Source: Dehalococcoidia bacterium UBA2777 (GTDB taxonomy: Bacteria; Chloroflexota; Dehalococcoidia; UBA2247; UBA2777). Taken from it: 6,802 nt of DNA. This document shows, piece after piece, positions 1-5,328 of the stretch. The stretch's first letter is position 1; each line of letters opens with the position of its first letter. Below the pieces are notes generated by a model. The model was given only the letters and a program-made list of their open reading frames with translations, did no database searches and had not been told where the DNA came from. The stretch lies in NCBI GenBank assembly GCA_002352365.1, contig DEIJ01000087.1:1-6802 (forward strand). The letters are read 5' to 3'. The position numbers were made by a program, and so were the translations under genes.

Positions 1-2
1 AA

Positions 3-47
3 GAGTCTGTTAGAAAATACATTGAGTCTCAAAAGGAGCGTGGTTAG
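3..47 (+). CDS. Possible 3' end of an upstream gene (partial)
   Basis: Reading from base 3 gives 14 residues, ESVRKYIESQKERG, then a TAG at 45-47. The composition (charged, helix-forming, ending in KERG) is typical of a protein C-terminus, and a hairpin follows 12 bp later. The rest of the gene is outside the window, so nothing can be said about function. A competing forward frame starting at base 1 stays open to 234, but its residues are low-complexity and basic and overlap the start of the next gene. I consider that frame spurious. Confidence 0.35.
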   Translation, partial: ESVRKYIESQKERG

Positions 48-58
48 GTCGCTCTCAT

Positions 59-79
59 CCACCAGCACAAGGCTGGTGG
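59..79 (+). terminator. Hairpin, possible terminator of upstream gene
   Basis: CCACCAGC (59-66) pairs perfectly with GCTGGTGG (72-79) around a 5-nt ACAAG loop, giving an 8-bp GC-rich stem. It sits just after the putative stop at 45-47. The downstream sequence (TATTCCCGCTCCCTTT) is pyrimidine-rich but has no proper T-run, so as an intrinsic terminator it would be weak. Confidence 0.35.
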
Positions 80-220
80 TATTCCCGCTCCCTTTAATAA
101 AAGCAGATAGAATTGGATCGGGTGATGTCAAAGTCAGGGCCAGAATCCTTAGAGGATTTCTCGACAACATAGTCTCCAGGGAGAGGATCGAACTGAGATT
201 AAGAAAGAAGGAGAGAGCTG

Positions 221-658
221 ATGGTGGGAAATAAAGAATTGATCGGCTACTGCGGACTCTATTGTGGGGATTGCGTTAACTACAAAGGCGAGGTTGCTGA
301 CCTGGCTAGAGATTTGCGGAAAAACCTAAGAGAGTCAAAATTTGATCGGGTGTCTCAGGGGTTGTCCAAGTTCTTCAAAGAATTTGAGAATTATGAACAG
401 TGCTATAAAGTTTTGGGAGCCATGGTCAGGTTGCGGTGTAAAAGAGCATGTCGAGGTGGAGGCGGGCCACCCTCTTGTAAAATCAGAAACTGCTGTCAAA
501 AGAAGAGTATCGAGGGTTGTTGGGAATGCGAAGAGTTCAAGACCTGTGAAAAGTTAGACTTCCTAAAGCCCATTCACGAAGATGCACATCTGAAGAATAT
601 TGCAAAGATCAACAAACAAGGGGTTGAAAAATTCCTCGAAGGAAAGAGGTATTGGTAA
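221..658 (+). CDS. DUF3795-like cysteine-rich protein
   Basis: The gene encodes 145 residues and starts at ATG 221, which has AAGGAG at 208-213 seven bases upstream. The N-terminus GYCGLYCGDCVNY (Cys11, 15, 18) is the hallmark of the DUF3795 family: a CGLxCxxC opening followed by a C-terminal group of cysteines. Here the second group includes Cys73, 77, 86, 91, 92, 100, 103 and 109, and CWECEEFKTCEKL (100-112) matches the usual closing CxxCxxxxxC pattern. There are 12 cysteines in all and no signal peptide or membrane segment, so it is probably a cytoplasmic zinc- or Fe-S-binding protein. The family's function is not known. Its codons end in A/T more often than those of the operon at 1774-6543. 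It has its own ribosome binding site and is separated by about 100 bp from the ferredoxin downstream. The family call is firm and the function open. Confidence 0.8.
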   Translation: MVGNKELIGYCGLYCGDCVNYKGEVADLARDLRKNLRESKFDRVSQGLSKFFKEFENYEQCYKVLGAMVRLRCKRACRGGGGPPSCKIRNCCQKKSIEGCWECEEFKTCEKLDFLKPIHEDAHLKNIAKINKQGVEKFLEGKRYW

Positions 659-766
659 ATTAAGGAAAGCCCTCAGAGAAATGGTGGGGACAGCCACTTG
701 AGACAAAGGTCATAGACAGATCATCGGTTCTGGGCCTAAGATAATTACAGATAAAGGTGGATTGCA

Positions 767-973
767 ATGGTTGAAATGCCGGTAATAGAGTGGGAAAAGT
801 GTAACGGATGTGGGTTGTGTGTCAGCGTGTGCCATTGTAACGCCCTGGTGCTGGTTGACAACGTTATAACTATTGTCGAAACGGAAGAGTGCGGCTGGTG
901 CACCCAGTGCGAAGCTGTCTGTCCCACCGGGGCCATAAGCTGCCCCTTTGAGATAGTTATCGAGGAGCTCTAG
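767..973 (+). CDS. 2[4Fe-4S] ferredoxin
   Basis: This is a 68-residue stand-alone electron carrier of the bacterial 8-cysteine ferredoxin type. The start is ATG 767, with AAGGTGG at 754-760 and a 6-bp spacer. Cluster motif one is Cys12-xx-15-xx-18-xxx-22. Motif two is Cys42-xx-45-xx-48-xxx-52 followed by Pro53 and TGAI. In the usual fold, the last cysteine of each motif joins the cluster held by the other three cysteines of the opposite motif. Motif one departs from the normal CP ending: Cys22 is followed by His23 and an extra Cys24. Cys59 is a second extra cysteine. The protein is acidic and soluble, as expected for low-potential electron transfer in the cytoplasm. No partner oxidoreductase is adjacent, so its redox partner is unknown. 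It is separated from the main operon by about 800 bp of gene-poor sequence. Confidence 0.93.
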   Translation: MVEMPVIEWEKCNGCGLCVSVCHCNALVLVDNVITIVETEECGWCTQCEAVCPTGAISCPFEIVIEEL

Positions 974-997
974 AGACCAACTAAGGCCTCAATATAT

Positions 998-1344
998 TCA
1001 CGTTTTCACCACTTCCCCAAACTCCTTCTTCAGAAGAACTTGGTAGGGTGGGTGAAATATACCTATTGGTTTCCCGGTTTGGGATGGTGGGTTTGGCTAT
1101 GCTACACCCACGCTACCGCTACTAGAGGAAAACCATTGTCCTCTTGAAGAGCTGAATAGGAGATGAGGAACTGCTGCAGAGCGTGGATAAGCTCTTTCTT
1201 CTCAAAGCAGAGTCCGGGAACTATCCAGGGTGGCTCACCGAACTTGTCAATAGACAGAACTTTTAGGGCAGTCTTTAAACTGCCACGCCCGAAAAGGCGG
1301 CAGGCAATCACCAATATCCGTAAGCAGCACCGTAACCCTATCAT
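998..1344 (-). pseudogene. Possible frameshifted reverse-strand gene remnant
   Basis: On the reverse strand two adjoining frames look like one broken protein. From 1344 down to 1102 there are 80 residues including FGEPPWIVPGLCFEKKELIH and then GFPLVAVAWV before a stop. From about 1096 down to a TGA at 998-1000, a different frame continues with KPIGIFHPPYQVLLKKEF and ends GEVVKT. A single indel near 1097-1104 would join them. I recognise no family. The upper part overlaps the forward-strand fragment at 1163-1465, so at most one of the two was the original coding strand there. No ribosome binding site was identified. This is an observation about reading-frame quality rather than a firm gene call. 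Confidence 0.22.
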
Positions 1345-1465
1345 TCTTGCTCAAGAGTGGCAAAGGGCTTTAGCAGATGGTGTATATTCTTTCCCAGCGG
1401 ACCTAGCCCATCACATGGGCATTTCAAGAGCACGGGTGCTGTCAGACAACAACCGTGTAAAATAG
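1163..1465 (+). pseudogene. Decayed recombinase-associated HTH protein fragment
   Basis: The forward frame of 100 residues shows no convincing ribosome binding site and its first 30 or so residues look non-natural. From about residue 33 it improves: IDRTFRAVFKLPRPKRRQ, then NPIILAQEWQRALADG (about 58-73) and the helix-turn-helix-like stretch FPADLAHHMGISRARV (77-92). This closely follows a motif seen at the C-terminus of small proteins encoded beside site-specific recombinases (NPxxLAxxWQxxLxxG...ADLARxLGVSRARVTQ). In those proteins the reading continues with a conserved helix after ARV. Here it diverges at once into eight unrelated residues and a stop at 1463-1465, as expected for a frameshifted or truncated copy. 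Probably a relic of an integrated element. The family assignment rests on recall of the motif. Confidence 0.45.
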
Positions 1466-1773
1466 GAGCTGATCATTTACCATCACGATGAGCTGTGCCC
1501 TTGGTGGCCACTGGCCCCATAGAGCTTGCACCTTAGCGGTGAAATAAGCGCATCGAGATTGGCGCCAAGGGGGCAATGAAGTTGTAGAGAGGATGGCGAG
1601 GCTCCTGGCCAAGGGCCAGATCAGCAGAATGAGGCTGGAATGGTGGGGCAGATGATTGACAGCCTTTGGGAAAAGCGGTAGTTTATGGGTGTCAGCGAGT
1701 TGCGGGGGTGTGTCAGCTCTTTGGCATGCTACCTGATATTGTCCCATGACATGAAGCGAGGAGGTGGCTCATT
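1466..1773 (+). other. Gene-poor spacer before the operon
   Basis: No convincing gene is seen on either strand. A reverse open frame of 101 residues (1442-1747) is rich in Pro, Leu and Ser and looks like chance. A short forward reading EVVERMARLLAKGQISRM (1579-1632) and another ending QMIDSLWEKR before the TAG at 1680-1682 are protein-like but in different frames, so they could be residue of a decayed gene. CTGGCC (1605-1610) and GGCCAG (1614-1619) form a perfect 6-bp hairpin with an AAG loop and no following T-run. The operon promoter should lie in or near this spacer, but I could not identify a convincing -35/-10 pair. Confidence 0.5.
1758..1765 (+). promoter_or_regulatory. Ribosome binding site of the first operon gene
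   Basis: GAGGAGGT lies 8 bases before ATG 1774 and is close to the ideal Shine-Dalgarno sequence. It supports the start whose product opens with MCDMC. Confidence 0.75.
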
Positions 1774-2607
1774 ATGTGTGACATGTGCGTTGATCATGGT
1801 GATGGCATGCAGTGGCACTTTAACGCGGCCAATTATGCCCGTCGGTTGTACAAAATCAGGAAGGAGTCGGGGGAGGCAACCGGAGCTGAGATCAGCGGGC
1901 TGGCTGGCTTCCCTCAGGCGGACGAGATACTGGAGCTTATTGAGGCATTAGACAGGGGTGACATGGATGCACATGAGAGCCTGTTGAGGGAGTATGAGTC
2001 CAAAGCTCGCCGTGAGATGCTGGGACAGACCCTCACCATCGACGAGGTTCTCAGGGCGGTGGAGTTCATGTATCCCATTGCCAGGATGACCTGCATGTGC
2101 CGCAAGATAACCGAAGCGCTCCCCGACGAGGAGAACCAGACCTGCATTGGCTTCGGCCCTGGCCTGTATAAGTGGGAGCGGTGGCCGGAAACCTATCACG
2201 GTGGGATTGAGTTCCTGCACCCCGACGATGCCAGGGAGCTCTTGATTGAGCTAAATAAGCAGGGCTTCGCCCAAATCATGTTCACTATGGGCACCCCATA
2301 TATTGGCGGCCTTTGCAGTTGCCAATACCCGGGTTGCTTGGCCATCAGAGAACGGCTTGATTATGGCATCAAAGGATTTTGGAAGGGGCACGATGTGGCC
2401 AGGATTGACCCCAATCTTTGCACCGGCTGTGGTCTTTGTGCTCCAAGGTGTCAGTTTAAGGCGATGAGCTTTGACCCGAGTCGAGGGGTGGCTTTTATCG
2501 ACCCGTTCCGCTGCTTTGGTTGTGGACTCTGTGTCTCGGTATGTGAATCAGGGGCGATAACCCTGGAGCGGCGTGAGGCTATACCCACGCTGGCTAATGT
2601 CTGGTAA
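1774..2607 (+). CDS. Multi-cysteine Fe-S protein with C-terminal ferredoxin domain
   Basis: This 277-residue soluble protein is probably an electron-transfer or redox-sensing component, and it is the first gene of the six-gene operon. Three parts are visible. The N-terminus carries CDMC (Cys2, Cys5) followed by DHGDG and a WHFNAANYARRLYK stretch. The middle holds MTCMCRK (Cys107, Cys109), then CIGFGPG (Cys124), a helical segment rich in acidic residues, and GGLCSCQYPGC (Cys181, 183, 188). The C-terminus is a 2[4Fe-4S] ferredoxin domain with Cys216/219/222/226 and Cys247/250/253/257. The CxCR...C...CxC...C arrangement before a ferredoxin domain is, as I recall it, a recurring architecture in Fe-S proteins of anaerobes. 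The upstream cysteines could bind a further cluster, though this is not shown. The second ferredoxin motif ends CESGAI rather than CPxGAI. The exact partner enzyme is unknown. The next gene starts 14 bp after the stop. Confidence 0.85.
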   Translation: MCDMCVDHGDGMQWHFNAANYARRLYKIRKESGEATGAEISGLAGFPQADEILELIEALDRGDMDAHESLLREYESKARREMLGQTLTIDEVLRAVEFMYPIARMTCMCRKITEALPDEENQTCIGFGPGLYKWERWPETYHGGIEFLHPDDARELLIELNKQGFAQIMFTMGTPYIGGLCSCQYPGCLAIRERLDYGIKGFWKGHDVARIDPNLCTGCGLCAPRCQFKAMSFDPSRGVAFIDPFRCFGCGLCVSVCESGAITLERREAIPTLANVW

Positions 2608-2608
2608 C

Positions 2609-2613
2609 AGGAG
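2609..2613 (+). promoter_or_regulatory. RBS supporting a GTG start
   Basis: AGGAG lies 8 bases before GTG 2622. An ATG at 2614 overlaps this site but opens a different, quickly closed frame. GTG 2622 is therefore the best start for the small ferredoxin. Confidence 0.6.
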
Positions 2614-2621
2614 ATGGTAAG

Positions 2622-2870
2622 GTGCTGCCCAGAATCACCATAGATGATGCCAAGTGCAAAGTCCCCCTCGACTGTGGCAAGTGCCTGCGTGTGTGCCCTA
2701 CCCAGGTGTTGAATCTCTATTGCAATGCACCTCCCCAGAAGTTCAGGGAGATCGACCCCAGCCATTACCGGGTCCGAGGTGTTCATCTGCTCGCCTGTTC
2801 CCTCTGTATGGAGTGTGTCAAGGTCTGCCCTGAGGGGGCGATTCAGGTCGCATTTGGTGAGGGGGGATGA
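2622..2870 (+). CDS. Two-cluster ferredoxin-like protein with CX5CX2CX3C motif
   Basis: This 82-residue protein begins with GTG. It carries two cysteine motifs. The first is Cys12-x5-Cys18-xx-Cys21-xxx-Cys25-Pro, with the stretch KCKVPLDCGKCLRVCP. The second, Cys59-xx-62-xx-65-xxx-69-Pro-EGAI, is the standard [4Fe-4S] ligand set. The x5 spacing in the first motif replaces the usual xx. The motifs are separated by about 33 residues containing an extra Cys34 and NAPPQKF, longer than in a compact clostridial ferredoxin. It probably passes electrons between the larger Fe-S protein encoded just upstream and an enzyme not present here. Its stop TGA (2868-2870) overlaps the next gene's ATG at 2867 (ATGA), so translation of the two is likely coupled. 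Confidence 0.85.
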   Translation: MLPRITIDDAKCKVPLDCGKCLRVCPTQVLNLYCNAPPQKFREIDPSHYRVRGVHLLACSLCMECVKVCPEGAIQVAFGEGG

Positions 2871-3460
2871 TGTCAACCAAGAAGTTTGTTGCCAAAAAGC
2901 CGCGAAACCTGATGACGCTGGAGGAGCCCGGTAAGCCTTTGCTCTACGGTGCCGACAGAGACCTTGCGGCCGAGGTTTCAGGCAGATGGAACATCGAGGC
3001 ATTGGTGGCCAGCCTCCAGGGCAAGGATGAGAAGGCAGCTCGGGCTGCTTTTGAGGGCCTGGGCAAGGAGCTCATGCAGCTTACCATAGAGCTAGCCGAC
3101 ACCAAGTATTTGGACCGAACTGGCGAGATGATAGAGAGAGTGGCCAGGCAAACGGGAATCTCCTTTCCCCATCGCTTCCAACGCTATGTTGAGCTGGGGA
3201 TCATCGCCTCACGCCCTATGGATAAGTGGAACATCGTTAAGTCTACCACCAAAGAGATGGTGCTCCAAGTCTATGGCTGCGCTGTTCACCAAGCAATAAA
3301 GGATGCCGGGCTCGCCTGCGAAGGATTGCCCTGCCAGGCCCTGTGTCTAGCAAGCTTTGAGGTGGCGCGACAAAAGACCGCCGACTCATTAGAGATACAG
3401 GTGAGGAAAGTGCTTACCAGAGACGGTATGTGCGAGTTCTCCTTTGTCGTTAGGCCATGA
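2867..3460 (+). CDS. L-2-amino-thiazoline-4-carboxylate hydrolase-like protein
   Basis: The product is 197 residues (196 if ATG 2870 is used, which sits at a better distance from the GAGGGG run at 2859-2864). The N-terminal half is helical and charged. The C-terminal half has a conserved-looking cysteine pattern: YGCAVHQAI (Cys138), GLACEGLPCQALC (Cys151, 156, 160) and, near the end, TRDGMCEFSF (Cys189). This C-x(n)-PxCxxxC ... GxxCxF layout resembles the family named after the ATC hydrolase of the bacterial L-cysteine-from-ATC pathway, and more loosely the V4R-type domains. Most members in anaerobes have no demonstrated activity, and nothing else here points to thiazoline metabolism, so the name should be taken as a family label only. 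The cysteines could bind a metal or a thiol substrate. The gene overlaps both neighbours by 4 bases, which makes a shared function with the ferredoxin and the PHP protein likely. Confidence 0.5.
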   Translation: MMSTKKFVAKKPRNLMTLEEPGKPLLYGADRDLAAEVSGRWNIEALVASLQGKDEKAARAAFEGLGKELMQLTIELADTKYLDRTGEMIERVARQTGISFPHRFQRYVELGIIASRPMDKWNIVKSTTKEMVLQVYGCAVHQAIKDAGLACEGLPCQALCLASFEVARQKTADSLEIQVRKVLTRDGMCEFSFVVRP

Positions 3461-4101
3461 CCATTGACCTGCATGTTCATACCAAGTTCGGGTCAAGCTG
3501 TAGTTATATGCGTCCCCAGGAGATGGCAAAAAAGGCGAAGCAGCTAGGGCTAGATGCAGTTTGTATTACTGAGCACGATGTTTCTTGGGCAGCAGCGGAT
3601 TTGGATAACCTCTCCCAGGAGCATGAAATCTTGGTTCTCGGTGGGGTTGAAGTGAGTACTGATTTGGGGCATGTCCTGGTATATGGGGTTTACCAGCCAA
3701 TATGGTCTGTTTCCAGAGCCGAAGAGCTGAGGAAACTTGTTGACCAGCATGGAGGAGCGATGATCGCCGCACACCCCTTCCGCGTTGATAGGTTCTCTCC
3801 CGATCGTGAGGTACAGCTAGCTGAGTATTGCAGCAGGCCGATTTTCCAGTTGGTAGACGCGGCTGAGGTCTTTAATGGTCGTTCTACCACCAAGGAGATT
3901 GATTTTGGCTGCGAGGTGCTGTGCCGACTGAAACTAAGGGGCGTTGGCGGTAGTGATGCCCACGCCGTTCACACCATTGGTGAAACTGTAACTGTCTTCG
4001 AGAGGCCCATCGCTAATAATTCTGAACTTATCAGCGAGCTGAAGGCTGGTAGGTTCAAGGCACTGCATCGCGTGCTGAATAGGAGTTTTGAGGGAGGATG
4101 A
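3457..4101 (+). CDS. PHP-domain metal-dependent phosphoesterase
   Basis: The 214-residue protein is essentially one PHP domain, a TIM-barrel-like fold that binds two or three metal ions and usually hydrolyses phosphate esters. All the diagnostic motifs are present: DLHVHT (Asp4, His6, His8), ITEHD (Glu39, His40, Asp41), GGVEVST (Glu65), GHVLVYG (His72), AAHPFR (His106), AEVFNGR (Glu137) and GGSDAH (Asp167, His169). It therefore appears catalytically intact. There is no polymerase, DNA-binding or signal-peptide extension, so it is a free cytoplasmic enzyme. Substrates of small PHP proteins range from nucleotides and histidinol phosphate to RNA ends, and the sequence does not decide between them. 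The start ATG overlaps the upstream stop (ATGA at 3457-3460) and the stop lies 3 bp before the first CoA-transferase. It is thus firmly inside the operon, an unusual companion for CoA-transferases and ferredoxins. Confidence 0.9.
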   Translation: MTIDLHVHTKFGSSCSYMRPQEMAKKAKQLGLDAVCITEHDVSWAAADLDNLSQEHEILVLGGVEVSTDLGHVLVYGVYQPIWSVSRAEELRKLVDQHGGAMIAAHPFRVDRFSPDREVQLAEYCSRPIFQLVDAAEVFNGRSTTKEIDFGCEVLCRLKLRGVGGSDAHAVHTIGETVTVFERPIANNSELISELKAGRFKALHRVLNRSFEGG

Positions 4102-4104
4102 ACC

Positions 4105-5310
4105 ATGCCTGAAAGGGCTTTAGGTGGGGTCAGAGTACTGGAATATGCCCAATTTGCTGCCGGCCCCTATTGTGCCAAATTACTGGCTGACCTCGGTGCC
4201 GAGGTGGTTAAGGTGGAGAAGCCGGGAGCCGGTGATGAGGCCAGAAACAGGGGGCCATTCCTGAACGACGTCCCCCACCTCGAGTGGAGCGGGCTGTTTC
4301 TTTATCTCAACACCAATAAGCTAGGCATTACCCTGAACCCCGAGGCTGCCACCGGAACAGAGGTCTTTAAGGAACTGGTAAGAGGGGTGGATATCCTCAT
4401 CGAGGATAAACCACCACAACTGATGAAAGAACTGGGCCTCGACTATCAAGCCCTTGAGGCAGCCAATCCCCGGCTAGTTATGACCTCGATCACCCCTTTT
4501 GGCCAGACAGGGTATTACGCTGAGTATAAGGCTTACTGCCTTAACAGCTACCATAGCGGACTCTTAGGCTACCTTTCGCCCCGTAACTCGCCTAACCTGG
4601 ACCGAGAGCCCATCAAAGCTGGGGGGTTGGTTGGGGAGTATAGCTGTGGGCTGAACGCAGCTCTGGCAACCCTGGCCGCTCTGTACTCACAGAGGGCAAC
4701 CGGCTCAGGCCAGCATGTCGATGTCTCCAAGCAAGAATCGCTGATCTCACTGCAGCGGGTATTTGCTGCTTTCTATCCCAATCAAGGGATAAACCCAACC
4801 AGACTGGCTCAGGCAACGGGTATGGGGGGTGTTATGCGTTGCCAGGATGGCTATATCTCGGTGAATTTCGTCGAGGACCACCAGTGGCAAGCCGTGGTGA
4901 GGTTGATGGGCAACCCGAGCTGGGCCCAGGACGAGAGGTATAAGGACATAGCTTTTCGGGCTGCCCACTGGGAGGAAATAGAGCCCATGATATCGGAATG
5001 GATGCTCAGTCACACCAGGGAGGAAATCCATCGCTGGACTCAGGAATCGTGCCCCAGTGGCCCAGTAATGTCAGCCGAGGAGGTGGTCAACTCGGCGCAG
5101 GCAAAGGCGCGGGGATTCTTCACCAACATCGACCATCCGGCAGCAGGGATGGCCAAGTATCCCACAGCCCCCTATATATTCTCTGAGACGCCGTGGGCTG
5201 TGGACCGCTCGGCGCCGCTTCTTGGCGAGCACAATGAGCAAATCTACTGCGGGCGACTGGGTCATACCAGGCAAGACCTGGTGAGGATGAGACAAGCCGG
5301 TATCATTTAG
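4105..5310 (+). CDS. CaiB/BaiF family III CoA-transferase, Glu at catalytic position
   Basis: At 401 residues this is a full-length family III CoA-transferase, a class that moves CoA between carboxylates through an aspartyl-CoA anhydride/thioester intermediate. ATG 4105 is preceded by AGGGAGG (4091-4097). Family features run in order: VRVLEYAQFAAGPYCAKLLA with DLGAEVVKVEKP (residues 9-40), ELGLDYQALEAANPRLV (109-125), SITPFGQTG (128-136), the segment GEYSCGLNAALATLAALY (177-194) followed by TGSGQHVDVS, and the closing PLLGEHNEQI (371-380). The aligned catalytic residue is normally Asp, sixteen residues from the end of the LAAL block. Here it is Glu178 (codon 4636-4638). The enzyme may be active with Glu or may be a non-catalytic partner of the second CoA-transferase, which starts 18 bp downstream and keeps Asp. 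The acyl substrate cannot be read from sequence. Confidence 0.93.
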   Translation: MPERALGGVRVLEYAQFAAGPYCAKLLADLGAEVVKVEKPGAGDEARNRGPFLNDVPHLEWSGLFLYLNTNKLGITLNPEAATGTEVFKELVRGVDILIEDKPPQLMKELGLDYQALEAANPRLVMTSITPFGQTGYYAEYKAYCLNSYHSGLLGYLSPRNSPNLDREPIKAGGLVGEYSCGLNAALATLAALYSQRATGSGQHVDVSKQESLISLQRVFAAFYPNQGINPTRLAQATGMGGVMRCQDGYISVNFVEDHQWQAVVRLMGNPSWAQDERYKDIAFRAAHWEEIEPMISEWMLSHTREEIHRWTQESCPSGPVMSAEEVVNSAQAKARGFFTNIDHPAAGMAKYPTAPYIFSETPWAVDRSAPLLGEHNEQIYCGRLGHTRQDLVRMRQAGII

Positions 5311-5315
5311 AAGTT

Positions 5316-5322
5316 GGGAGGT
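5316..5322 (+). promoter_or_regulatory. RBS that fixes the start of the second CoA-transferase
   Basis: GGGAGGT lies 6 bases before ATG 5329. A longer reading from TTG 5314 would place this site inside the coding sequence and add five residues (MGGSG) not expected in the family, so ATG 5329 is preferred. Confidence 0.75.
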
Positions 5323-5328
5323 TCTGGA

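Noticed and set aside
22..234. Forward open frame of 70 residues beginning at TTG
   Set aside because: It has basic, Ser/Arg-rich low-information composition, overlaps the well-supported start at 221 and competes with a more natural C-terminus in another frame.
659..766. Promoter between the DUF3795-like gene and the ferredoxin
   Set aside because: A TTGAGA at 698-703 has no -10 box at proper spacing, so no promoter can be supported.
1442..1747. Reverse open frame of 101 residues
   Set aside because: It is Pro/Leu/Ser-rich with no recognisable motif and no ribosome binding site, and is probably chance.
5314..5328. Upstream TTG start for the second CoA-transferase
   Set aside because: The ribosome binding site GGGAGGT would lie inside the coding sequence. 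ATG 5329 has ideal spacing.
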